Assembly (NCBI GenBank): GCA_000703065.1 | Contig: JNLK01000001.1 | Location: forward strand, 3,556,001-3,620,000 | Origin: Lachnospiraceae bacterium AC2029 | GTDB lineage: Bacteria; Bacillota; Clostridia; Lachnospirales; Lachnospiraceae | Direction of reading: 5' to 3' | DNA: 64,000 bases | Shown here: positions 1 through 7,442 of the stretch, in pieces | Position numbering within the stretch: position 1 is the first letter of the stretch | Layout: every line of letters starts with the position of its first letter | Made by a program: the position numbers and the translations under genes | Notes under the pieces: model-generated | Told to the model about the DNA's origin: nothing | Databases searched by the model: none | The model's input: the letters and a program-made list of their open reading frames with translations, nothing else

Positions 1-1322
1 CAGGCTGCGGATACCATGCGGGTTTTGTCATTGTTATGGGCAAAGTCCGCAAGACGGCTCATGAAGCTATATCGTTCATCGGAGTCCGGATTTTCATTTC
101 CGACAGACCAAATGATCACCGAAGCACGATTATAATCGCGTGAGATCATTTCCGCAAGTTGATTTTCCGCAGACGCGTAGGTGGCCGGGTTGTCAAAGGC
201 GATGGCCCAGTAAACAGGAATCTCTTCCCAAAGCAGGAGGCCTTCCCGGTCACAGAGCTTCGCCATGTTCTCATGGTGGGGATAATGTGCCAGTCTGAGA
301 TAGTTGGCTCCCAGCTGCTTCGCAGTCCTGATGATCTCCATTCGTTCTTCTTCGGTCAGAGCCTTTCCGGTGAATTCTGAGTCTTCATGAACGCTGATCC
401 CGTGCAGGAACAGCTTCCTTCCGTTCAGAAGGATGTCTCTGCCCTGAACGGAGATCTCACGAAAACCTACCAGATCGGAAACGGTATCCTCTTCGAGGGA
501 TGCCCGGACGTCATAGAGCTTCGGAGACTCGGGAAACCACAGCTCGGGAGAGGCATCTATGACAGTTTCGCCCTTATGTCCTGTAAGAGAGATGCTTTCC
601 TTTATTTCAAGTTCAGGAACCGTGACAGTTACATTTCCTGTTTCGGAAGAAGCTTCCACGGCGATCCGGATCTTTCGGAAGTCGGATCCGGGTACCAGGT
701 TGATCTGCAGATTTCTGATATATGTCTCGGGCAGAGTGACCAGCTCGATATCGCGGTACACGCCGCTGTAGTTGAACCAGTCCGTATTCTCAGTCGGGAC
801 GTTGGTGTGAACTCTGGTGTTGTCCGATACCAGAATGATGCGGTTCTCCGTCCGGATATGATCGGTTACATCCCACATAAATGGCGTGGAACCTCCGTTA
901 TGTGTGCAGATATAGCTTCCGTTCAGGAATATCCGGCAAGTGTAATTGGCTGCACCGATCCGGAGGAATACCTTCTGATGACTGAGATCCCCGTTATAGC
1001 TGAATCTCCGGGTGAAGACCAGCGGGCCTTCATACCAGAAAAGCTCGGGTTTTGCCAGGCTGGCAGAACAAGGAAGAGTAATGGTTTCCCATTCATCGAA
1101 GGAATAGTCCACAGGGAGTGTACGGCCGTCTGAATCGGTATATACCTCATTGAACCATTTCTGACGCAGACAGGTGTCATACTGATCAATGGTATAATTC
1201 CATGTGCCGTTCAGGCTCATGGTCCTGCGTCCGCCCATAAAGATCAGGTTCTTTGCTGTGGCTTCGTTGGAGAGATAGTCCTTTTTGTAATCGGCGGTTA
1301 AGATATCTGTTATTTCCTGCAT
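1..1322 (-). CDS. Glycoside hydrolase family 2 (beta-galactosidase/beta-glucuronidase type), partial at window edge
   Basis: Hydrolyses a terminal beta-linked sugar, probably in the cytoplasm since the N-terminus (MQEITDILTADYKKDY) has no signal peptide. Reading the minus strand from an ATG at 1322 (AAAGGA 8 bases upstream) gives 440 open codons running off the left edge. The order is an N-terminal sugar-binding jelly roll (NGTWNY, LPCSASLAKPELFWYEG), an immunoglobulin-like domain, then the TIM barrel. Key motifs are LFLHGISVHEDSEF, LLLWEEIPVYW and VIIWSVGNEN, where the last Glu is the acid/base of GH2 enzymes. The nucleophile Glu lies beyond the window. The sugar specificity (galactose, glucuronic acid, mannose) cannot be decided from this fragment. 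It is divergent from the sucrose locus and probably a separate unit. Confidence 0.9.
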   Translation of the reverse strand, partial: MQEITDILTADYKKDYLSNEATAKNLIFMGGRRTMSLNGTWNYTIDQYDTCLRQKWFNEVYTDSDGRTLPVDYSFDEWETITLPCSASLAKPELFWYEGPLVFTRRFSYNGDLSHQKVFLRIGAANYTCRIFLNGSYICTHNGGSTPFMWDVTDHIRTENRIILVSDNTRVHTNVPTENTDWFNYSGVYRDIELVTLPETYIRNLQINLVPGSDFRKIRIAVEASSETGNVTVTVPELEIKESISLTGHKGETVIDASPELWFPESPKLYDVRASLEEDTVSDLVGFREISVQGRDILLNGRKLFLHGISVHEDSEFTGKALTEEERMEIIRTAKQLGANYLRLAHYPHHENMAKLCDREGLLLWEEIPVYWAIAFDNPATYASAENQLAEMISRDYNRASVIIWSVGNENPDSDERYSFMSRLADFAHNNDKTRMVSAA

Positions 1323-1436
1323 ATTCTTATCCTTTCTATAATAAAACTGAAAGAAGACCGGTAAATACTGTCGGAATATTTGACTGTGAGAAATATTGTT
1401 ATTGTTATTATTATGACAGAAATAGAAGATAAATAA

Positions 1437-1552
1437 AGTGGCTATCCGGAAAATTTGATATGCTGTTTTTGCGCAACTTTACACTGAAGAGCAGACAGGT
1501 TCTCATTTCCCTTATTTCGATGGCAAAATCACTTGGTATCCATACTCTTACA
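1437..1552 (+). pseudogene. EAL-domain (c-di-GMP phosphodiesterase) remnant
   Basis: A gene fragment that codes for a recognisable piece of an EAL domain but has no start, catalytic core or normal end. The frame at 1451-1552 reads KFDMLFLRNFTLKSRQV followed by MAKSLGIHTLTEG, matching the sixth and seventh strands of EAL proteins (family pattern LDxxFLRxF, then MAKxLGIxTLAEGVE). A preceding AGTGGCTAT in another frame gives SGY, as in the family's DDFGSGYSSL, so at least one deletion or frameshift lies between them. After TEG the similarity ends and a stop follows at 1618. It is probably the relic of a lost GGDEF/EAL gene. Confidence 0.65.
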
Positions 1553-1634
1553 GAGGGGAAGGCGGCAGGGAATATCAGTCTGAAATCTACCAGCGGATCG
1601 ATCAAAATACAGTTTATATAGAAGAAAGAAGTGC

Positions 1635-1683
1635 TTGCAAAATGCAGGCACTTTTTTTATAATGGCATTGTAAACGTTTACAA
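1635..1683 (+). promoter_or_regulatory. ptsI promoter with LacI-type palindromic operator
   Basis: A -35 TTGCAA (1635-1640), a 17-base spacer and a -10 TATAAT (1658-1663) precede a perfect 16-base palindrome TTGTAAACGTTTACAA (1668-1683). Its centre is CG, as in LacI-family and CcpA operators, and it sits at the expected transcription start. A second half-site GGTTTACAA follows at 1686-1694. A near-perfect 10-bp stem (1630-1639/1643-1652) with seven Ts overlaps the promoter and may end transcription from upstream. The LacI-type regulator at 5520 is the natural candidate to bind. Confidence 0.75.
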
Positions 1684-1769
1684 ACGGTTTACAATAAATT
1701 GCAAAATGGGGTTAATCAGTAATCTAAGGCAGGACACAGACGGATCAAGGATCATAAGGAGGAGCGTAC

Positions 1770-3416
1770 ATGATAGTTTATGAGGGAAAAGCTGTATTTG
1801 AGGGAATAGCCATTGGTAAGTTGTCCGTCTATAAGAAGAATGAAGAGACGGTAAAGCGTGAGAAGGTAGAAGATGTGGAAGCCGAGGTGGCAAGGTATGC
1901 CTCCGCCCGGGAGGAAGCAGTTGATCAGCTTCAGGCACTGTATGAGAAGGCCGTGAAGGAGGTCGGTGAGGCTTCGGCAGAGATCTTCGAGGCCCATCAG
2001 ATGATGGTGGATGATGACGATTTTGTCGAATCTGTCGAGGGCATCATCCGTACCCAGGGAGTCAACGCTGAGTATGCTGTTGCCGAGACCGGGGACAACT
2101 TCAAGAAAATGTTCGAAGAGATGGAAGACGAGTATTTCCGGGGAAGAGCTGCGGACATCAAGGATATCTCCGAGCGGATCATCAGGATCCTTCAGGGCAA
2201 CGGCGGCGAGGGCATCGCTTCCGATGAACCGGTGATCGTGGTGGCTGATGATCTGGCTCCGTCCGAGACGGTACAGATGGATAAGGACAAGATTCTTTCC
2301 TTCGTTACGGTACACGGCTCCGCCAATTCCCATACCTCCATCCTGGCGAAGACCATGAATATCCCTGCAGTCATTACCTGTCCCATCCCGCTCACCGAGG
2401 AGGTGGACGGCAAGGAAGCAGTAGTGGACGGATTTGAAGGCAAGATCTATGTGGAGCCTACACCGGAGGTTTTGGCTGAGAAGCAGAAGTTGCTTCAGAC
2501 AGAACTGGAGAAGAAGGCTCTCCTGGAGGAACTGAAGGGCAAGGAAAATGTAACGCTGGACGGCCAGAAGATCAATCTCTATGCCAATATCGGAAACACC
2601 AAGGATCTGGGACTGGTACTGAAGAACGATGCCGGCGGTATCGGCCTCTTCCGTTCGGAATTCATCTATCTTGGTTCCTCCGATTATCCCACGGAGGATG
2701 AGCAGTTTGCCATCTACAAGCAGGTTGCAGAGACTCTGGCAGGTAAGAAGGTGATCATCCGTACCCTGGATATCGGCGCGGACAAGCAGGCGGATTATTT
2801 CCAGCTCCCCGCTGAGGAGAATCCGGCCATGGGCCTTCGTGCCATCCGTATCTGCCTCACCCGTCCGGAGGTATTTAAGACCCAGCTGCGTGCGATCCTG
2901 CGGGCATCTGCCTTCGGTAAGGTCTCCATCATGTTTCCCATGATCATCTCTGTGGATGAGGTGAAGGAGATCCAGGGAATCCTGGCCGAAGTGAAGGCAG
3001 AGCTTGACGGTGAGGGCATCGCCTATGATAAAAATATTGAGACTGGTATCATGATCGAGACTCCGGCTTCTGTCATCATGGCAGAGGAGCTGGCGAAGGA
3101 GGTGGACTTCTTCAGTATAGGAACCAATGATCTGACCCAGTACACCCTGGCCATCGACCGTCAGAATCAGTCACTGGATAAGTTCTATGATTCCCATCAT
3201 CCTGCCATCCTGAAGATGCTGAAGATGGTGGTGGATGCGGCACATAAGTACGGCAAATGGGCCGGCATCTGCGGCGAACTTGGTGCAGACCTGACCCTGA
3301 CCAAGGAATTCCTGGCCATGGGATTTGATGAGCTGTCCGTATCACCGGGACGGATCCTTCCCATCCGGAAGATCGTGCGGGAGACGGATGTGTCGGCTTA
3401 CAAGGCCGGGAAGTAA
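1770..3416 (+). CDS. ptsI: PTS enzyme I (phosphoenolpyruvate-protein phosphotransferase)
   Basis: Takes phosphate from phosphoenolpyruvate and passes it to HPr, starting the PTS cascade in the cytoplasm. The 548-residue protein is slightly shorter than the usual ~575. The N-terminal HPr-binding and phospho-His domain carries the active histidine in GSANSHTSILAK (about H188; the usual GGRTSHTA context is altered). The C-terminal PEP-binding barrel shows GIGLFRSEFIYL, TLDIGADKQADYF, ENPAMGLRAIR, MIETPAS, FFSIGTNDLTQYTLA and the catalytic Cys in GICGELGAD. An AAGGAGG site precedes the ATG. It is the first gene of a sucrose locus that also holds EII and HPr, an arrangement that keeps the whole cascade under one operator type. 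General PTS use elsewhere in the genome is also possible. Confidence 0.95.
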   Translation: MIVYEGKAVFEGIAIGKLSVYKKNEETVKREKVEDVEAEVARYASAREEAVDQLQALYEKAVKEVGEASAEIFEAHQMMVDDDDFVESVEGIIRTQGVNAEYAVAETGDNFKKMFEEMEDEYFRGRAADIKDISERIIRILQGNGGEGIASDEPVIVVADDLAPSETVQMDKDKILSFVTVHGSANSHTSILAKTMNIPAVITCPIPLTEEVDGKEAVVDGFEGKIYVEPTPEVLAEKQKLLQTELEKKALLEELKGKENVTLDGQKINLYANIGNTKDLGLVLKNDAGGIGLFRSEFIYLGSSDYPTEDEQFAIYKQVAETLAGKKVIIRTLDIGADKQADYFQLPAEENPAMGLRAIRICLTRPEVFKTQLRAILRASAFGKVSIMFPMIISVDEVKEIQGILAEVKAELDGEGIAYDKNIETGIMIETPASVIMAEELAKEVDFFSIGTNDLTQYTLAIDRQNQSLDKFYDSHHPAILKMLKMVVDAAHKYGKWAGICGELGADLTLTKEFLAMGFDELSVSPGRILPIRKIVRETDVSAYKAGK

Positions 3417-3539
3417 TATATACGAGGGTAATAGGCTCGGAATACAGAGTCAAAGGTCAGCATATAGGATCAGAAGAATAGATGCGTCGGCCGTATCCGA
3501 GAATTCGGATATGGCCGACAGCACGGAAAGGATTGTCAG

Positions 3540-5426
3540 ATGGCAGACGTGAAGGAAACCTTGAATACGACAGACTGGATGAAGAAGAAGCGCTGGGAGA
3601 AGACCTTCCGGGATCGGCTGGATCCGAAGTATGACGAGCTGAAATGGCTGTATGCCGAGCTGTACGGCAATGATATGCAGGCATTTCAGTATTTCTGTGA
3701 AATGCTTTATAAGAGCTTTAAGGACCGAAGCGCTGAATTGAAAAAATGGGATCTGGGCCGGGAGGCCATGCCGGAGTGGTTCTCCGGAAATGAGATGCTG
3801 GGAATGCTCATGTATACCAATGCCTTTGCCGGAACCCTGAAGGGTGTGCAGTCCCATTTGGATTATATCGAGGAATGCGGAGTGAACTATCTGCATCTGA
3901 TGCCGCTGCTTTCCAGCCCCAAGGGACGTTCGGACGGCGGATATGCGGTGTCGGATTTCCGGACGGTGGAGCCGGCCCTGGGAACCATGAAGGATCTTTC
4001 GGCGCTGGCCGAGGGGTGTCATGCACGGGGAATCTCCGTATGTCTTGATTTTGTCATGAATCATACCAGTGAGGACCATGAGTGGGCAAAACGTGCCCGG
4101 GCGGGAGAGAAGGAATTCCAGGATCGTTACTTCTTCTTTGATAACTGGGACATCCCCAATGAATACGAGAAGACAGTACCTCAGGTGTTCCCCACCACCG
4201 CTCCCGGAAACTTCACCTGGTGCGACGAGGCGGGAAAGGTGGTCATGACCTCCTTCTATCCCTATCAGTGGGATCTGAACTATCGGAATCCTACTGTATT
4301 TAACGACATGACGGCAAATATGCTGTTCCTCTGCAATCAGGGGGTGGACATCATCCGCCTGGATGCGGTTCCCTATATCTGGAAGACATTGGGAACCAAC
4401 TGTCGGAATCTGCCGGAGGTACATTCTCTTGTGCGGATCATGCGGATCGCGGCGGAGGTGGTTTGTCCCGGAACCCTGCTGCTGGGAGAAGTAGTCATGG
4501 AACCCTCCAAGGTGGTGCCTTACTTCGGAACCGTGGAGAAGCCGGAATGCCACATGCTGTACAACGTAACCACCATGGCCAGTACCTGGCACACTGTGGC
4601 AACCCGGGATGTGCGCCTGATCAGGCACCAGCTGGAAACTGTATTTGCACTGCCGAAGGAATATGTGTTCCTGAACTATCTCCGGTGCCACGACGACATC
4701 GGCTGGGGGCTGGACTATGATTATCTCAGGCAGTTCGGTATCGAAGAGGTGGCACATAAGAAATATCTGAACGATTATCTGAAGGGAGCCTGGTATGGCA
4801 GCGATGCCCGTGGGGAGCTTTATAATGATGATCCGAGACTGGGAGATGCCCGGCTCTGCGGTACCACGGCTTCTCTGTCCGGCATCGAAGCTGCGGAATA
4901 TGAACAGCGTGAGGATAAGCTGGACCGGGCCATCCGCCTGGATCTGATGCTTCATGCATTTCTGCTGACCCAGAGCGGCATTCCTGTTCTGTACAGTGGA
5001 GACGAGATCGGTCAGCGGAACGATTACAGCTATCATGAGGATCCGGAGAAGGCCGAGGACAGCCGGTATCTGCACCGCGGCTCTCTGGACTGGGATTCGG
5101 TGGAGAACCGGAAGAAGAAGGGATCCCGGGAGAATCGGATCTTTACGGGAATCCGGAAAATGACCAAGCTTCGTGCGGAGCACCGGGTTTTCGAAAATGC
5201 GGCTGATACCTGGATCCTGGAGACCTGGAATGATCATATCCTGGGGATCGGACGGTATTACCGGGGCGAGAAGCTGCTCGCACTCTTTAACTTCAGTGAT
5301 CAGGATGAAACGGCCTGGATCAACGAAGAGGGAGATTACAGGGATCTCATGACCGGTGAATCCCGTGAAGCGAAGGCTGTGGGTGTACCGGCCCAGGACT
5401 TTGTGTGGCTGCTGACAAAACTGTAA
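3540..5426 (+). CDS. GH13 amylosucrase-like alpha-glucan synthase/sucrose hydrolase (GH13_4 type)
   Basis: Amylosucrases split sucrose and transfer glucose to an alpha-1,4-glucan, releasing fructose. The 628-residue length and order match that family: an N-terminal helical region, then the catalytic barrel with HLMPLL, GGYAVSDF and CLDFVMNHTS, the nucleophile Asp in GVDIIRLDAVPYIWK (about residue 273), the acid/base Glu in LLLGEVVMEPSKVVPYFG (about 317) and the third acid in YLRCHDDIGWG (about 384). The HDDIGW motif separates it from ordinary amylases. There is no signal peptide. It lies 124 bases after ptsI. PTS import yields sucrose-6-phosphate, so either free sucrose also enters or the true substrate differs. 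Sucrose hydrolase activity is an alternative reading. Confidence 0.8.
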   Translation: MADVKETLNTTDWMKKKRWEKTFRDRLDPKYDELKWLYAELYGNDMQAFQYFCEMLYKSFKDRSAELKKWDLGREAMPEWFSGNEMLGMLMYTNAFAGTLKGVQSHLDYIEECGVNYLHLMPLLSSPKGRSDGGYAVSDFRTVEPALGTMKDLSALAEGCHARGISVCLDFVMNHTSEDHEWAKRARAGEKEFQDRYFFFDNWDIPNEYEKTVPQVFPTTAPGNFTWCDEAGKVVMTSFYPYQWDLNYRNPTVFNDMTANMLFLCNQGVDIIRLDAVPYIWKTLGTNCRNLPEVHSLVRIMRIAAEVVCPGTLLLGEVVMEPSKVVPYFGTVEKPECHMLYNVTTMASTWHTVATRDVRLIRHQLETVFALPKEYVFLNYLRCHDDIGWGLDYDYLRQFGIEEVAHKKYLNDYLKGAWYGSDARGELYNDDPRLGDARLCGTTASLSGIEAAEYEQREDKLDRAIRLDLMLHAFLLTQSGIPVLYSGDEIGQRNDYSYHEDPEKAEDSRYLHRGSLDWDSVENRKKKGSRENRIFTGIRKMTKLRAEHRVFENAADTWILETWNDHILGIGRYYRGEKLLALFNFSDQDETAWINEEGDYRDLMTGESREAKAVGVPAQDFVWLLTKL

Positions 5427-5519
5427 CGATAGACGTATATCATAAAATGATGCAGACGCGTGCTTGTACTTAATATGAAATAAGCCCCAGGATGAAGAGT
5501 TATAAGGAGGCTGGAAGAT

Positions 5520-6503
5520 ATGACGATCAAAGAGGTAGCGGAGCTTGCAGGGGTTTCCACGGCTGCAGTAAGCAGGTACTTCAATGGTGGTTCCCTGAGC
5601 GAGGAGAAGAGAAAAAAGATCAAGAAGGTAGTTGAGAAGAACTCCTATATGCCGAATGCACTGGCCCAGACCATGCGCACCGGTCGGAGCGGACAAATCG
5701 GCGTGATCATTCCGCGGATCCAGTCCCATTCCATGTCCCGGGTGTTGTCCGGACTGATGGGTAAACTGGATGAGCGCGGTTACAATATCATTCTCGGATG
5801 TACATTCGGCAAGCGGGAGAAGGAGGTCCGGCTCATCAATGACATGCAAAGGGGCGGACTGGAGGGCATCGTCCTCATGGGCACCCATATGACACCGATG
5901 CTGAAGGAGACCATCGCAGACTGCACCATCCCACTGGTAGTCACCGGGCAGAATTTCAAGAATGTGCCCTGTGTCTATCATGATGACGAAACGGCCATGT
6001 ATGATATGGCAAAGAGGGTGCTGTCAAAGCGGAAAAATGTTGTATTTATCGGTGTGGATGAGTCCGACCCGGCAACAGGCAAGGCAAGGAAGAAGGGAGT
6101 TCAGAAGGCCTTTCGCGAGGCAGGCATTGAACCGGAGAATATGCCCTATATCATATCCGACTACGCAGCAGAAGGCGGCTATCTCGCAGGACAGGAGCTT
6201 CTGAAGAAATATCCGAAGGCGGACGGCGTGATCTGTGCCACGGACCATATCGCTCATGGTGCGGCGCGGGCGCTGAAGGATGCCGGGAAGAAGATCCCGA
6301 AGGACATCGGAATCACCGGCGTGGGAGACAGTTGGGCAGACCTGATCACGAATCCGGCACTGACCACCGTGGAACTCTTCTATGAGGAGTGTGGAAATGT
6401 GGCCGGAACCCTGCTGCTTCGACTGATCGACGAGCCGGATGTGACCCATGCCATCGATCGGATCAAGCTGGGATATAATATTGTAGAAAGGGGGTCGATC
6501 TGA
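5520..6503 (+). CDS. scrR: LacI-family repressor, probably sucrose regulator
   Basis: A DNA-binding regulator of 327 residues. The N-terminal helix-turn-helix is typical (TIKEVAELAGVSTAAVSRYF, with hinge residues YMPNALAQTMRTGRS), followed by a periplasmic-binding-protein-like effector domain (IGVIIPRIQS, VTGQN, ADGVICATDHIAHGAARAL, ITGVGDSWADLITNPALTTV). A GGAGG precedes the ATG. It sits in the middle of the sucrose PTS genes and overlaps functionally with two CG-centred operators, at 1668-1683 and 7395-7408, so it most likely represses ptsI and the EII gene until sucrose or a phosphorylated derivative is present. The effector itself cannot be read from the sequence. Confidence 0.88.
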   Translation: MTIKEVAELAGVSTAAVSRYFNGGSLSEEKRKKIKKVVEKNSYMPNALAQTMRTGRSGQIGVIIPRIQSHSMSRVLSGLMGKLDERGYNIILGCTFGKREKEVRLINDMQRGGLEGIVLMGTHMTPMLKETIADCTIPLVVTGQNFKNVPCVYHDDETAMYDMAKRVLSKRKNVVFIGVDESDPATGKARKKGVQKAFREAGIEPENMPYIISDYAAEGGYLAGQELLKKYPKADGVICATDHIAHGAARALKDAGKKIPKDIGITGVGDSWADLITNPALTTVELFYEECGNVAGTLLLRLIDEPDVTHAIDRIKLGYNIVERGSI

Positions 6504-6506
6504 TTC

Positions 6507-7325
6507 ATGAAACTGATCTTTATAGACATTGACGGTACATTGACCGTACCCGGTGAAAATGTGCCGCCGGACAGTGCCCTCACAGCCATCCGGGCCGCCC
6601 AGGCCAAGGGGAACAAGGTGTTCCTCTGCACAGGCCGGAATCCGGACATGCTGAGTCCACTGCTTGTATACAACTTTGACGGGTATGTAGGCTGCGGCGG
6701 GGGATATGTGGTGGCAGAGGATGAGGTGCTCTTTGACTGCCCCATGACGGATGCACAGCGTGAAGTGGCCCTTCGGACTCTGCACGACAGCGGAGTATTC
6801 TGTACGGTAGAAGCAAAGGACGGATCCTGGGGCGATGAGAATCTGGGAGACTTCCTGTCCGGACAGGGTGAGGGTAACAGTGAGATCGAACGCTGGCGGA
6901 AGGCGCTGGCAGGAAATCTTGGGATCCGTCCCATGGGAGAGTATGACAACCGTCCCATTTACAAGGTGGTGGTCATGTGTACAGCCATGGAGCAGCTGGA
7001 TGCCTGCAAGGCAGAACTGGAGCAGGACTTCAAATTCGTAGTTCAGGAGGTGAAGGCCTACAGCTGTCTGAACGGAGAACTGGTGAACCGGAAGTTTGAC
7101 AAGGGTCTGGGGGTACGGCTCATAGCAGAGCATTACGGCGTGCCCATTTCGGACACCTACGGCTTCGGAGACAGTATGAATGATCTGGAGATGATCGAGA
7201 CCGTGGGAACCAGCGTCTGTATGGAGAATGGCGCAGAAGCCCTGAAGGCAGTATCCGATGTGATCTGTCCCCGGGTGGAGGAAGACGGACTCGCGAAGGC
7301 ATTTGCAGATCTGGGACTGGACTGA
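6507..7325 (+). CDS. HAD-superfamily hydrolase, Cof-type
   Basis: A sugar-phosphate phosphatase of the haloacid dehalogenase superfamily, 272 residues. Motif I is IDIDGTLT near the N-terminus, motif II lies near LCTGRN, and the C-terminal motifs are KGLGVRL (Lys) and YGFGDSMNDLEMI (paired Asp). A C2-type cap sits between residues ~80 and 190. It starts three bases after the repressor stop and is therefore co-transcribed. In sugar loci such enzymes often remove phosphate from accumulated sugar phosphates; here fructose- or sucrose-phosphate would be plausible, but the substrate is not shown by the sequence. Confidence 0.88.
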   Translation: MKLIFIDIDGTLTVPGENVPPDSALTAIRAAQAKGNKVFLCTGRNPDMLSPLLVYNFDGYVGCGGGYVVAEDEVLFDCPMTDAQREVALRTLHDSGVFCTVEAKDGSWGDENLGDFLSGQGEGNSEIERWRKALAGNLGIRPMGEYDNRPIYKVVVMCTAMEQLDACKAELEQDFKFVVQEVKAYSCLNGELVNRKFDKGLGVRLIAEHYGVPISDTYGFGDSMNDLEMIETVGTSVCMENGAEALKAVSDVICPRVEEDGLAKAFADLGLD

Positions 7326-7355
7326 AAAAGATTTGTATAGTTCGTAAAATAACAC

Positions 7356-7408
7356 TTGCGGATTTCTGAAAAAGTGATTATAATGAAACGTAAGTGAAAA
7401 CGATTACA
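7356..7408 (+). promoter_or_regulatory. Promoter and LacI/cre-type operator of the sucrose EII gene
   Basis: -35 TTGCGG (7356-7361), a 17-base spacer and -10 TATAAT (7379-7384), then TGAAAACGATTACA (7395-7408). The operator lies at the same distance from the -10 as the palindrome before ptsI and shares the AAACG...TTACA core. It also matches the CcpA cre consensus with one mismatch, so catabolite control by CcpA is an alternative to control by the local repressor. Confidence 0.72.
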
Positions 7409-7442
7409 ATATAATTTCAAAAAGAGAAGAGGAGGATACCAC

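Noticed and set aside
387-1133. Long plus-strand frame opposite the GH2 gene
   Set aside because: Its antisense frame encodes the intact GH2 barrel with catalytic motifs; the plus frame has no family features.
1630-1659. Stem with seven Ts as a plain terminator
   Set aside because: It overlaps a better-supported promoter (TTGCAA-N17-TATAAT); it may serve both roles, so it is not listed on its own.
3450-5981. 843-codon minus-strand frame
   Set aside because: It is the shadow of the GH13 and LacI genes; the composition (His, Ile, Leu, Gln excess) is typical of antisense frames.
6024-7355. 443-codon minus-strand frame
   Set aside because: Antisense of the LacI and HAD genes, both of which carry clear motifs.
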